Origin: Gemmatimonadales bacterium
Lineage (GTDB): Bacteria; Gemmatimonadota; Gemmatimonadetes; Gemmatimonadales; GWC2-71-9
Length of the DNA stretch: 64,000 nt
Assembly: GCA_036500345.1 (NCBI GenBank)
Contig: DASYCE010000011.1
Coordinates: 1 to 64,000 of the forward strand
Reading direction: 5' to 3'
The position numbers and the translations under genes are program-made. Below, one piece after another: positions 55,608-64,000 of the stretch. The notes below the pieces were generated by a model. The model saw only the letters and a list, made by a program, of their open reading frames with translations. It was not told where the DNA came from and did not search any database. Every line of letters starts with the position of its first letter. The stretch's first letter is position 1.

Positions 55608-56537
55608 CTATGCTGGCGCATGCTGCTCAAGCGCTGTCATCCCCGCCGTCGCGAACCGTTCCAGCCCCGGCGTGAGCAGCAGCCCCTGGACGCCGTGTCG
55701 CTGGAGCAGCGCGAGGCCGTCGTCCGGGCCAAGCACGAACGCTGCCGTGCCGAGCGCGTCGGCCAGCATCGCCGACGGGGCGATGACGGTGACGCTCGCC
55801 AGCGCGGCCGCAGTGATACCACTTCGGGGATCGATGATGTGATGCCCTGCGTCCGTGCGCCGCCGATAGTCACCCGAGGTGCACACCGCCGTATTCGACA
55901 CTCGCAATGTCTCGACGAGGTGATGATCGGTGCGCGGATCCTCGATGCCGATCGCCCATGACTCGCCCTCCACGTTGCGTCCCGCAAGGTAAAGATCACC
56001 GCCGGCGTCGATCGCAAAATCCTCGAACCGCGCCAATTTGCGCGCTGCGGTATCGATCGCCAGGCCCTTCGCCACCGCACCCAGGTCGAGGAGGAGCGGC
56101 CGCTGAAGCGTGATCTCTCGTGTGACGGGATCGAGGTGAACGTCGCGATACGACACCGGGTCGTCACCATCGAGAAGCGTGCGTACCGTGCGACCACTGC
56201 GAGAGTCGACGTTGAAACCACGCGCTTCCAGTTGCCGGCCGATTGTCGGATCGAACGCACCGTTCGTCTCGTCCGCCACGGTCAGCGCGAACTGCACCGC
56301 CTCGAAGAGTAACGCGCTGACTCGCACAGGCACGCCGATTCGGGTCGACAGCTGCGAGAGTTCGCTCTTCGGATCGAAGCGGGTACACACCTCTTCGATG
56401 GCGTGAAACCACCCAGCCGCACCCTGCACGGCGGCGAGGCGTTCACGCCGGTCGCGTTCGGTTGCACCGTGACCCACGACGTCGATCGTCACCACGGTCC
56501 CCATCGCGGCGACGGTATGAACGCAACGGTCGCTCAC
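55608..56537 (-). CDS. apbE: FAD:protein FMN transferase (ApbE family)
   Basis: A 309-residue enzyme that attaches FMN to a Thr/Ser of exported proteins. It has MGTVVTIDVVG, a CTRFDPKSELSQLS segment and TNGAFDPTIG. LDLGAVAKGLAIDTA follows, the core ApbE signature, then FAIDAGGDLYLAG and HHIIDPRSG. The GTG start overlaps the stop of the FMN-binding protein gene (GTGA), so enzyme and probable substrate are co-translated. The protein lacks an obvious signal peptide at this start; export is uncertain. Confidence 0.93.
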   Translation of the reverse strand: MSDRCVHTVAAMGTVVTIDVVGHGATERDRRERLAAVQGAAGWFHAIEEVCTRFDPKSELSQLSTRIGVPVRVSALLFEAVQFALTVADETNGAFDPTIGRQLEARGFNVDSRSGRTVRTLLDGDDPVSYRDVHLDPVTREITLQRPLLLDLGAVAKGLAIDTAARKLARFEDFAIDAGGDLYLAGRNVEGESWAIGIEDPRTDHHLVETLRVSNTAVCTSGDYRRRTDAGHHIIDPRSGITAAALASVTVIAPSAMLADALGTAAFVLGPDDGLALLQRHGVQGLLLTPGLERFATAGMTALEQHAPA

Positions 56538-57280
56538 TTCGCCTTGGCGAGTGCTTCGGAGATGGCGTTGGCAAAGGCGCTGCTGCTCTGCGTAGCGCCC
56601 GACACGTAGTCGACGGCAGCGCTCTGCCGCGCCAGTACTTCCGGCGGAAGATCGGAAATCCACGAGCACGAATAGCGCGTCAGGCACTGGGTGATCGATG
56701 CGGCGGTGATATGACCATTCTTGATTTCGACCGACGCCTCGATGTCACCGTGTCGCGACGTTCCCCACCCGGTGTAGAGTCCATCCTTGAATTGACCGCG
56801 GGGTTTCTCTGCTGCTGCCGTCGAGTCGGTCGACTGCCGCGTGCTTGCCGAGCCCGAGGTATCGGGTGTGACGACAGGCGCGGTCGCCGCCGCGACGACG
56901 GCGGCCGACATGGTAGTCGAATCGATAGCCTGCACCGGAGCCGCGGTGGGTGCGGCGGCCGGCACTGGCTTGCCGTTCGCGCGGGGCGTACCGACGGGAG
57001 AATGTCGATTCGTGTCGACTTGCACCGTTTTCGACGCGGTGACTTTCACAGGCGCGCTGTCTGCTCCCGCGATCCCCGTGACCGGTTCGGCGACCGACGA
57101 ATCAAGTGCCACCGCAATGGCATTCAACACGACTGGCCTCACCGGCCCGGATTCCTCGGCAATTCGCTCCGCCGCCGCACGGGTGCGCGCGTAACCCGCG
57201 GCATACACCGTGAGTACCGCAGCTGAGCTGAGTACCAGTAGCCGACTCTTGATAGTGTTGGGTCGTTCGTCGGGCGTCAT
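56534..57280 (-). CDS. FMN-binding domain (RnfG-like) protein
   Basis: A 248-residue protein anchored by one N-terminal TM helix (about 12-30). A long Ala/Thr/Pro-rich linker (about 35-165) leads to the FMN-binding domain: FKDGLYTGWGTSRHGDIEASV in parts, then NGHITAASITQC and the C-terminal DYVSGATQSS. The S-G-A-T motif is where ApbE attaches FMN through phosphoester linkage to Thr. It probably carries electrons outside the cytoplasmic membrane for the RnfD-like partner. It is divergent from the kinase gene. Confidence 0.87.
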   Translation of the reverse strand: MTPDERPNTIKSRLLVLSSAAVLTVYAAGYARTRAAAERIAEESGPVRPVVLNAIAVALDSSVAEPVTGIAGADSAPVKVTASKTVQVDTNRHSPVGTPRANGKPVPAAAPTAAPVQAIDSTTMSAAVVAAATAPVVTPDTSGSASTRQSTDSTAAAEKPRGQFKDGLYTGWGTSRHGDIEASVEIKNGHITAASITQCLTRYSCSWISDLPPEVLARQSAAVDYVSGATQSSSAFANAISEALAKAK

Positions 57281-57403
57281 CTTGGGGGCCTGTGGACGGC
57301 GTCGCGTGCCACAAAGATAGCCTGGAGTGCCAAGCGCGGCGGGAGCAGGGCTACCGCCTGCGAAGTATCATTAAGGCCATTCTCCGCCCCAGATCGGTCC
57401 ACC

Positions 57404-59932
57404 ATGACTACTGCGTTGCTACGCAGCACCGCCGGTGATGGCGTTCGCTTTCTCCCGGGAGAAATCGTCGCGGGACGCTACCGCATGGTCGGGATGCTCG
57501 GCCGGGGCGGGATGGGCGAGGTCTATCGCGCCGACGACATGAAACTTGGCCAGCCGGTGGCGCTGAAGTTTCTCACGCAGCAGTTCGGCGACGATCCCGC
57601 CCGCCTCGAACCGTTCCTCGACGAAGTCCGCCTCTCGCTCCGGGTCACCCATCCCAACGTCTGCCGAGTCTACGATGTCGGCGATGTCGACGGACGGCAC
57701 TTCCTCTCGATGGAGTATGTCGACGGTGAGGATCTCGCGTCGCTGCTGCGCCGCATCGGCCGCCTCCCCGAAGACAAGGCGGTGCAGCTCGCTCGGCAGA
57801 TGTGCGCGGGGCTCGCCGCCGCGCACGACGAAGGGATCCTGCATCGCGACCTGAAGCCCGCCAACATCATGATCGACGGTCGCGGACGAGCGAAGCTCAC
57901 CGACTTCGGACTCGCCGGCGCCAGCGTCGGTATCGCCGGCCGCGATGCGCGCGTAGGAACGCCGGAGTACATGGCCCCCGAACAGCTCGAAGGCGCAGAA
58001 CTCACCGTGCGCACCGATCTCTATGCGCTCGGCCTCGTGCTCTACGAGCTTTTCACCGGCAAGCCCGCGTTCGAGATCCGCAGCGACTACGAGCTCCTCG
58101 CCACACGCGGGTCGTTGCCCAGCAATCCGTCGTCGCATGTATCGGGACTCGATCCGGTGGTCGAGCGCGCCATCCTCCGTTGCCTCGAGCCCGACCCGGC
58201 GCGGCGTCCGCAATCGGCTGCACAACTCGCGGCCTCACTCCCCGGCGGCGATCCGCTGGCGATGGCGCTTGCAGCCGGCGAAACGCCGTCACCCGATCTG
58301 GTGGCGCGAGCCGGCGGAGAGGGAACGCTGCGGCCACGGATCGCAATCTCGCTCGTGGCGACAGCGCTCGTTGCCCTGGCCGCGATCTGGTACGCCGAGA
58401 GTCACGTCATGGGCACTCAGAACATGGTGCCGCTCCCGAAAGCTCCCGAAGAGTTGCGCATTGATGCGCGCGCCGCACTCGCCGCCGCGGGATACACGCT
58501 GCGCCTCCCCAACTCTGCATCCGGTTTCCGCTACGACAGCGGGTACTTCGTGCATCAAGAGCAGAACAACCACTCGCTGCAGCGGTGGAAGGGACTCGCC
58601 ACCGTGACGCCGGCACCGATTTCCTTCTGGTACCGCGAAGCGCCGAGCGCTCTGTCGCCGATCGGCAATCGCGGATATGTCGACAACTTCAATCCGCCGT
58701 CGGTCGAGCCAGGGATGACAACGGTCGAGCTCGACCCGTCGGGACATCTGACTGGGCTCGTTGCGGTGCCGGCAACGCTCGCAGAGACGCCGGGTCCGTG
58801 GCGCGAACCCGATTGGTCGCCCCTCTTCGCGGCCGCCGGACTGGTGGAGAATGAATGGCAACCGGTCGACCCGATCTGGCCACCAACGAGCAGCGCCGAC
58901 ATCACCCGAGCATGGACCAGGGGGACGATGCGGGTCGAGGCGAGCGCGTTTCGTGGACGGACCACTTCGTTCCGCAGGATTCCGGAATGGGTGCGACCGA
59001 CCACGGTGACGCCCGCTGACTCGCCGTTCGAGGCGATCGCACTTGTAGCGGGTGGTCTGCTTGTGCTGATGATCATTGGTGGAGGGGTGCTCGCGCGCCG
59101 CAATCTCCGGCAAGGGCGCGGTGATCGGCGTGGGGCGTTCCGTCTCGCGGCCGCAATTGCGGTGCTGGGTGTGGCAGTTGACGTGTTGCGCCTGAACACC
59201 GCAGCAGCAAGCACATTGCAGGTCTTCATGACCAGCGTCGAGATCACGTTCGCAATCAGTCTCCTGGCATGGATGTTCTACATCGCCGTGGAGCCGTACG
59301 TCCGCCGATTCTGGCCGAACACCCTGATTGCATGGAACCGTGTGCTCGATGGCCAGCTGCGCGACCCGATGGTCGGCCGGCACATCCTCCTCGGCGCCCT
59401 CGCCGGGATGCTGATCACCCTGCTGGACCTGGGATCGCACCTCTTCGTGCCGGTGCCGGCAAGCGACATGCTCAACCTGCAGACCGCCAACCCGATGCCG
59501 TGGGCCTCGGCCCATGCGTATCTGGCCGGCCTCCTGACCATCCCCGAATCGTCGATCTTTTTCTCCATTTTCTTCCTGGTATTTGTCTTCTTTTCACGAC
59601 TGATCCTGCGCCGACCGTGGATTGGCTACATTGTCGCCGGGATCGTCTGGATCCTCCCCTTAATTGGCTCTCCGGGATGGCACGTTGCGGTGGTCTCCGC
59701 GGCTCTGGGCACGATCATCGGACTGCTGGTGCTCATCAGGCTGGGTCTTTTCGCAGCGGTCGTGTCCAGTGTCTTTTCGTCATGGTTTTATGTGTCGCTC
59801 ACCACCGATGTGCATGCCTGGTTCTTTTCGGAATCGGTGGTAACGATGCTCCTCTGCGGTGCGCTGATTCTCTACGGCGGCTGGATCTCCCTCGGCGAGC
59901 AGAAGCTCTTCAAGGAGTCGCTGCTGAGCTAG
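57404..59932 (+). CDS. Ser/Thr protein kinase with multi-TM C-terminal half
   Basis: An 842-residue Hanks-type kinase. The domain (about 25-285) has the Gly loop GMLGRGGMGEVYRAD, VALK, catalytic HRDLKPANIM, DFGLAG and TPEYMAPEQ. A first TM (about 310-330) leads into a ~205-residue extracytoplasmic region with PASTA-like hints (RAALAAAGYTLRLP, near the end of the TM) and YDSGYFVHQEQNN. The last ~300 residues form seven or more TM helices. The full active-site set suggests a live kinase that senses something outside or within the membrane. No phosphatase or substrate gene is adjacent. Confidence 0.9.
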   Translation: MTTALLRSTAGDGVRFLPGEIVAGRYRMVGMLGRGGMGEVYRADDMKLGQPVALKFLTQQFGDDPARLEPFLDEVRLSLRVTHPNVCRVYDVGDVDGRHFLSMEYVDGEDLASLLRRIGRLPEDKAVQLARQMCAGLAAAHDEGILHRDLKPANIMIDGRGRAKLTDFGLAGASVGIAGRDARVGTPEYMAPEQLEGAELTVRTDLYALGLVLYELFTGKPAFEIRSDYELLATRGSLPSNPSSHVSGLDPVVERAILRCLEPDPARRPQSAAQLAASLPGGDPLAMALAAGETPSPDLVARAGGEGTLRPRIAISLVATALVALAAIWYAESHVMGTQNMVPLPKAPEELRIDARAALAAAGYTLRLPNSASGFRYDSGYFVHQEQNNHSLQRWKGLATVTPAPISFWYREAPSALSPIGNRGYVDNFNPPSVEPGMTTVELDPSGHLTGLVAVPATLAETPGPWREPDWSPLFAAAGLVENEWQPVDPIWPPTSSADITRAWTRGTMRVEASAFRGRTTSFRRIPEWVRPTTVTPADSPFEAIALVAGGLLVLMIIGGGVLARRNLRQGRGDRRGAFRLAAAIAVLGVAVDVLRLNTAAASTLQVFMTSVEITFAISLLAWMFYIAVEPYVRRFWPNTLIAWNRVLDGQLRDPMVGRHILLGALAGMLITLLDLGSHLFVPVPASDMLNLQTANPMPWASAHAYLAGLLTIPESSIFFSIFFLVFVFFSRLILRRPWIGYIVAGIVWILPLIGSPGWHVAVVSAALGTIIGLLVLIRLGLFAAVVSSVFSSWFYVSLTTDVHAWFFSESVVTMLLCGALILYGGWISLGEQKLFKESLLS

Positions 59933-59972
59933 GACGGCGACACTAGTACACGTTCTCACAGTTGAACATCCA

Positions 59973-60098
59973 GTGGATGCCAAACTTTACGCCGACTCGG
60001 TATTTGTGGGCGGACATGTCGATCAGGTGCGGGAACGGATGACGCACCACATGCTGCCGGCAATTGGCAGGTGGTTTGCGAAGGACTCAGGTCGCTGA
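59973..60098 (+). pseudogene. Possible short gene remnant
   Basis: A 41-residue frame from a GTG, reading VDAKLYADSVFVGGHVDQ then ERMTHHMLPAIGRWF. The composition is protein-like, and upstream codons without a start read on in the same style (VHVLTVEHP). It may be the end of a gene lost by deletion. The 59933-60124 gap between the kinase and the minus-strand gene holds nothing else that I can support. Confidence 0.25.
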
Positions 60099-60124
60099 GC
60101 GGGAATGCGGAGCCGCGCAATCTG

Positions 60125-60724
60125 CTACGGACGCACCACCAGCAACTTCGCGGAAGTCATGATCGAGGCATCGGTGGGCGCCGCAGGAAATCCGTTCGTC
60201 TGCGCGTACTTGAGCGATGCAGGACTCGCCACGATCGTGCCGGCGCCGGTGGCGATGACGGTCTGCCACGAGGCGTACAGATCGAAGATTCGCGACCCGA
60301 TCAACCCTGAGGCGATCCACCGCGGCAACTGGCGCGTTTGCAGTCGCACCGGCCCCGTCAGCGTGCCCCACGCAAGGCGCGCCGGGTAACGGGTACTGTC
60401 CATCCACGCGCGCGGCAGCCATGCCGCCATCACCAGCGTCGTCACCGCGCCGACCCACATCGAATCGACGGCGAAGTTCATCGCAACCGCAGGGGCGCTG
60501 CGATCGGGGAGCGGCAGCCGGTGCAACACCGCCGCGATCTCGCGCGGAATGCCGATCGCGGAATCGCTGTTCGAGTACGCGATGGCGAACGATTCGGCAG
60601 CCCCACCCAACTGGGCTTGAGCATTCCCTCGCGCTGGCAGAAGAGTGCAGATGGTGAGAGCGAAGTACGATCCGACTGCGATCCCATCGACCAGTCGCAT
60701 TGCGCGAGCCCGTTGCGGTCTCAT
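60125..60724 (-). CDS. Hypothetical membrane protein
   Basis: A 199-residue protein with an N-terminal hydrophobic helix (about 14-31), a central one (about 88-102) and a weak third segment (about 150-166). No motif is recognised. It starts 4 bases after the BsuPI-like gene stop on the same strand, so both probably share a transcript. The sequence between the helices contains ARLAWGTLTGPVRLQTRQLP. Coding is supported mainly by codon style and gene spacing. Confidence 0.45.
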   Translation of the reverse strand: MRPQRARAMRLVDGIAVGSYFALTICTLLPARGNAQAQLGGAAESFAIAYSNSDSAIGIPREIAAVLHRLPLPDRSAPAVAMNFAVDSMWVGAVTTLVMAAWLPRAWMDSTRYPARLAWGTLTGPVRLQTRQLPRWIASGLIGSRIFDLYASWQTVIATGAGTIVASPASLKYAQTNGFPAAPTDASIMTSAKLLVVRP

Positions 60725-60728
60725 GAAG

Positions 60729-61157
60729 TCACGGAACGGTGATCGGCGCCGAGAGTGACTCGTTCGACGTCCCGTGCGAAAAGACGAAGCTCCAGCCGAC
60801 CACCACGCGAACCGTCGCCCCCGGCGTCAACGGCTGCCCCGGAATCGAAAAGCTCATCGACTGCGTGGGCGGGAGCATGCCGAGCACGAGCGCACATTGC
60901 CCCCAATTCGTGACCGTCTTCCATCCATCCGGGGTGAGTTCCTGGACCGCTCCCTCGCACGCACCGAAGCCGACGTCGGCGGTATCGTGATTCGTCATGG
61001 TGAAGTGGACGGTGTAACCGCTGGAGTCGTGATCGACGCCGGCGATTGCCGTGGCGACGCCCGCGCCGGGGGTCCCGGGATTCACGACAGGTTCGGAACT
61101 GCACGCGGCGGCTGCCAGCACAATCGCGCCAACGGCGGCAAGACGAATTGAGTGCAC
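60729..61157 (-). CDS. BsuPI-like (intracellular proteinase inhibitor type) lipoprotein
   Basis: A 142-residue exported protein from a GTG. The signal sequence ends in the lipobox LAAAACSS. The domain begins after ~35 residues: GYTVHFTMTNHDTADVGF, then GWKTVTNWGQCALVLGM and a C-terminal VRVVVGWSFVFSHG with SAPITVP. The fold (an Ig-like sandwich with T-N-x-x) is that of BsuPI-domain proteins. Inhibitor activity is not demonstrated for most members. The much longer frame upstream overlaps nadA on the opposite strand and is a shadow. Confidence 0.65.
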   Translation of the reverse strand: MHSIRLAAVGAIVLAAAACSSEPVVNPGTPGAGVATAIAGVDHDSSGYTVHFTMTNHDTADVGFGACEGAVQELTPDGWKTVTNWGQCALVLGMLPPTQSMSFSIPGQPLTPGATVRVVVGWSFVFSHGTSNESLSAPITVP

Positions 61158-61325
61158 GAAAGCTCCGAGGTGCGGTTGGTATTGATAGTACCGCGGCGCG
61201 ATGTCTGCCGCGAGGGCCATCGGTAATGCGGGATTATTTCGCCACCCGTGCCCCTCATCCGCGATCGCCTCCAACCTCCTTACCTTTCCCCGTCTCACAG
61301 TTCTCAGGAGCGCTGTCCGCCCCCG

Positions 61326-62339
61326 ATGTCCACTCCAATGCCAGCCCTCGACTACACGGCAGACGTCGCCCGCGCCACCGACCCGATCCGCGACCGCCTC
61401 GCCCACCACTACTCCCCCGACCAGTGGCAACGGCTCGCTCCGTATATCCACGAGATCAATCGCCTCAAGGCGGAGAAGCACGCCGTCGTCCTGGCGCACC
61501 ACTACATGACGCCCGACATTTACTACGGCGTCGCCGATGTCGTCGGTGATTCGCTCGCACTCGCCCGCGCCGCTCCTTCGCTCGACGCCTCGATCATCAT
61601 CCAGGCCGGCGTCCGCTTCATGGCCGAGACGTCGAAGATCCTCAATCCCGGCAAGACCGTCCTCCTCCCCGACACGATGGCCGGCTGCTCCCTCGCCGAG
61701 TCGATTACCCCGGCCGACGTCGCCGCACTCCGCCGCGCGCACCCCGGCGCTCCGGTCGTCGCCTACGTCAATACCTCCGCCGACATCAAGGCGGTGAGTG
61801 ATATCTGCTGCACCTCCGGCAACGCCGTCGCGATCGTCGACTCCCTCGGCGCCGACGAGGTGATCATGATCCCCGATCGCTACCTCGCCCAGTATGTCGC
61901 GACGCAAACCTCCGTCACCATTCACACCTTCTCCGGCGCCTGCGAAGTCCACGAGCGCTTCACCGCCGCCGATGTCACCCGGTTCCGGCGCGACGGGGCG
62001 CACACCGCCGTCCTCGCCCACCCCGAGTGCCCGCCCGACGTCCTCGAAGCAGCCGACTTCACCGGCTCGACCGCGCAGATGATCTCGTGGGTGCAGCGCA
62101 CTCGGCCGGAACAGGTGGTGATGATCACCGAATGTTCGATGAGCGACAACGTCGCCGCCGCCAACCCGGGCATCGAATTTCTCGGCGGCTGCCGCATCTG
62201 CCCCCACATGAAGCGCATCTCGCTTCCCAAGATCCTCCACTCGCTCCGCACCATGACCACACCGATCGAGATCGACCACGCCGTTGCCACCCGTGCGCGG
62301 AACGCGGTGGAGCAGATGCTCGAGCGGTCGCCACGATGA
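61326..62339 (+). CDS. nadA: Quinolinate synthase
   Basis: A 337-residue Fe-S enzyme that condenses iminoaspartate with dihydroxyacetone phosphate to quinolinate. The three cluster cysteines are visible in SDICCTSGN, AHPECPPDVL and GGCRICPHMKR. AHHYMTPDIY, FMAETSKILNP and PDTMAGCSLA are also hallmarks. I start at MSTPMPALDY; an earlier start at 61248 is unlikely. The end overlaps nadC (ATGA), giving the second and third enzymes of de novo NAD synthesis in one operon. nadB is not in the window. Confidence 0.96.
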   Translation: MSTPMPALDYTADVARATDPIRDRLAHHYSPDQWQRLAPYIHEINRLKAEKHAVVLAHHYMTPDIYYGVADVVGDSLALARAAPSLDASIIIQAGVRFMAETSKILNPGKTVLLPDTMAGCSLAESITPADVAALRRAHPGAPVVAYVNTSADIKAVSDICCTSGNAVAIVDSLGADEVIMIPDRYLAQYVATQTSVTIHTFSGACEVHERFTAADVTRFRRDGAHTAVLAHPECPPDVLEAADFTGSTAQMISWVQRTRPEQVVMITECSMSDNVAAANPGIEFLGGCRICPHMKRISLPKILHSLRTMTTPIEIDHAVATRARNAVEQMLERSPR

Positions 62340-63214
62340 TCGATCCGGCCGGTCCAGGCAAGCTCGGTCTCGACAAGCTCGACCTGACCTCGATCGAGCC
62401 GCTCCTCCGCCGCGCCCTCGAAGAAGACCTCGGCACCTGGGGTGACATCACCACCGACAGCGTCATCCCGCCAGAGACCCGCGCCCACGCAGTGATGCGG
62501 TCGCGCGCGCGGGGAGTCCTCTCAGGTGGCGAAGCAGCGGCGGCGATCTTCCGCCTTCTCGATCCCGACACCACGATCGACGTCCATCTCGCCGACGGCT
62601 CTCCGCTAGAACGCGGCTCCGGGATCCTCACCATCGATGGCGACGCCTGGGGAGTTCTCGGCGCCGAACGGACTGCGCTCAATTGCGTGAGCCACCTGTC
62701 GGGGATCGCGACGGCAACGCGGCAGATGGTTGACATCGTCGCCGGGACACACGCCCGCGTTTCGTGCACCCGCAAGACGAATCTCGGCCTTCGCGTCCTC
62801 GAGAAGTACGCGGTGCGCTGCGGCGGTGGCGTCAATCATCGCAGCGGACTCTACGATGCGATCCTCGTCAAGGACAATCACATCGCGATCGCCGGCGGAA
62901 TCCGCATCGCCGCGACACGCGCGCTGGCAGAACGGCGCACCGACATGCAAGTCGAGATCGAGGTCGATTCGGTGCAGCAGCTGCAGGAGATCATCGACCT
63001 TCCGATCGACGCAGTACTCCTCGACAACATGCCGCCCGATCTCCTTCGCCACTGCGTCGAACTCGTCGACGGACAATTCACCACCGAGGCGTCTGGTGGC
63101 GTGACCACCGCGACGATCCGCGCGATTGCCGAAACCGGCGTCGACGTGATCTCGATCGGATGGCTGACCCACAGCGCGCCGGCGCTCGATATCGGACTCG
63201 ATATCAGCACCTGA
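62336..63214 (+). CDS. nadC: Nicotinate-nucleotide pyrophosphorylase (carboxylating)
   Basis: A 292-residue phosphoribosyltransferase that converts quinolinate and PRPP to nicotinate mononucleotide. It has EEDLGTWGDITTDS at the start, NCVSHLSGIATATR, then TRKTNLGLRVLEKYAVRCGGG in parts, KDNHIAIAGG and SGGVTTATIRAIAETGVD. These are the standard NadC motifs, including the TRKT phosphate-binding loop. The start overlaps the nadA stop. Confidence 0.96.
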   Translation: MIDPAGPGKLGLDKLDLTSIEPLLRRALEEDLGTWGDITTDSVIPPETRAHAVMRSRARGVLSGGEAAAAIFRLLDPDTTIDVHLADGSPLERGSGILTIDGDAWGVLGAERTALNCVSHLSGIATATRQMVDIVAGTHARVSCTRKTNLGLRVLEKYAVRCGGGVNHRSGLYDAILVKDNHIAIAGGIRIAATRALAERRTDMQVEIEVDSVQQLQEIIDLPIDAVLLDNMPPDLLRHCVELVDGQFTTEASGGVTTATIRAIAETGVDVISIGWLTHSAPALDIGLDIST

Positions 63215-63843
63215 GCGTATCTTTCCCCGGCACCAGCGACGGGACAGCCACTATTCGAATCTCCATTGCCGCAATCTGCTGTGTGATCGTGACACCGATC
63301 GGGGCGCTGCGTGCCCAGGCAACGGCCGACGCCGGAGTGCAGATCACCGCGGCAATGGCTGCGTCCAGGATTCAAACTGGCGACCACGCGGGATCGAAGG
63401 GGCTCTTCAATGGCAGAATCGGATTCCGCGTTGCCCGTTCGCTCTACATTGGCGTGAGCGCCGGCTCGTGGGTGACCGCTGTCAGGCTCGGCCGGTGCAC
63501 CCCTGGATGTGGCGAGATCTTCTCCGGGATCGCCAGCGCGGTTGCCGCGTCTTCATATGCACAGTGGTACCCGTTTCGCGACGCGCGCGCTTTCGTGCGC
63601 GGCGGAATCGGATTCGCACACGCCACGACCTATACACCCGTTCAAGCCTTCACCGACCCCATGCCACTTGCGGAGGAGAATCACATCCGCCCGTCCATTA
63701 CCAGCGGAATGGGCGTCGACCTCCCCGTGTACCATCGTCTGGCAGTTACCCTCTCGGTGGACTACACCCGAATACTTGGCGCACTACCGTCCGCGGAAGT
63801 GCGCAGTCTGGTGATGGCTGGTTTCGGATTGACGCTGCACTGA
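63211..63843 (+). CDS. Putative outer-membrane beta-barrel protein, start uncertain
   Basis: About 210 residues. A hydrophobic segment (ISIAAICCVIVTPIGALRAQA) looks like a signal peptide. It is followed by barrel-type strands (FNGRIGFRVARSLYIGVSAG, AFVRGGIGFAHATT, LAVTLSVDYTRILG) and a final AGFGLTLH. In frame upstream there is no ATG; the candidates are CTG 63211, ATT 63253 or GTG 63283, of which only the first two leave a full signal peptide. It overlaps the nadC stop region. Confidence 0.55.
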   Translation: MSVSFPGTSDGTATIRISIAAICCVIVTPIGALRAQATADAGVQITAAMAASRIQTGDHAGSKGLFNGRIGFRVARSLYIGVSAGSWVTAVRLGRCTPGCGEIFSGIASAVAASSYAQWYPFRDARAFVRGGIGFAHATTYTPVQAFTDPMPLAEENHIRPSITSGMGVDLPVYHRLAVTLSVDYTRILGALPSAEVRSLVMAGFGLTLH

Positions 63844-64000
63844 ATGCCAATCTCGTCAGTGTTCAAACAACGCCAGCGCAGTTCGGCGGCGAATCGATCG
63901 GCCGTGATGGCGATCGCTGGCATGGTCGCGGCCTTCGCCGCCCCGCTGACCGGTCAGAGAATCGCCACCGACCCCCGCGTGCAAGGGACCCTTTCAGTCA
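63844..64000 (+). CDS. Exported protein, N-terminal fragment
   Basis: The ATG follows the previous stop directly. The ~52 residues visible show a basic start (FKQRQRSSAANR) and a hydrophobic segment VMAIAGMVAAFAAPLTG that fits a signal peptide, then the first mature residues. The window ends inside the gene, so the family is unknown. Confidence 0.5.
   Translation, partial: MPISSVFKQRQRSSAANRSAVMAIAGMVAAFAAPLTGQRIATDPRVQGTLSV

Noticed and set aside
60729-62279. A 516-residue minus-strand protein
   Set aside because: Everything upstream of 61157 is antisense to nadA; only the last 142 residues form a coherent lipoprotein.

Overview
The window looks like a piece of a Gemmatimonadota-type chromosome. 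It is GC-rich and Gram-negative: there is a Kdo transferase, several beta-barrel-like outer-membrane proteins and an F1 ATP synthase. Divergent core genes are packed into overlapping operons. The phylum call is an inference from gene style, not from a marker search.

Left core block (1-18000). The end of dnaE is followed by accA, a PSP1/RicT-like protein and metG. A perfect hairpin terminator separates these from a lemA / TPM-domain / nucleotidyltransferase operon on the other strand. Then come a secreted DsbA-like thioredoxin, a CPBP-family membrane protease and waaA. A minus-strand F1 operon (atpA-atpG-atpD-atpC) carries two outer-membrane genes translationally coupled to its end. An AraC-like regulator, a Nudix hydrolase and a primary-type sigma factor follow, then five tRNAs (Ala, Gly, fMet, Val, Arg). 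A RhlE-type DEAD-box helicase gene is followed by about 700 bases without a gene. That gap holds a degenerate array with a period of about 21 bp, and then tRNA-Pro(CGG).

Integrated island (20155-36111). A 47-bp direct repeat of the 3' part of tRNA-Pro bounds the element. Inside attL lie a tyrosine recombinase, an Xis-like helix-turn-helix protein and a MerR-like protein, read towards the tRNA. A divergent, apparently leaderless CI-like repressor gene begins a tight operon. The operon encodes a signal-peptide/TM protein with a J-domain-like segment, a small GrpE-like protein, a divergent 846-residue Hsp70, a AAA+ ATPase with a possible pseudokinase remnant, and two small membrane proteins. This is a complete, dedicated Hsp70 machine (J-like, NEF-like, Hsp70, AAA+ remodeller) under phage-style control, and it is the best candidate for an undescribed system. 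The right half of the island holds a minus-strand cargo set: an OLD-like ATPase/TOPRIM protein with a 2-TM partner, an archaeal-type riboflavin-kinase-like domain protein, a possible PD-(D/E)XK protein and a small partner. Beyond attR is a decayed integrase fragment, which suggests that elements accumulated in tandem at this tRNA.

Right core block (36200-64000). This begins with a PadR operon, a cupin, an HXXEE membrane protein, an NmrA-type reductase and a proline-rich lipoprotein. A nucleotidyltransferase-LicD fusion is broken by a 7-bp tandem duplication. A long minus-strand operon joins a HEAT-repeat/cyclophilin protein, a DHA2 efflux pump, HlyD, an ABC-2 exporter and the molybdate transporter modABC. 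After tRNA-Arg(CCG) come an RnfD-like / ApbE / FMN-binding electron-transfer cluster, a multi-TM Ser/Thr kinase, two minus-strand genes (an unknown membrane protein and a BsuPI-like lipoprotein), nadA-nadC and two secreted-protein genes, the last one cut by the window edge.
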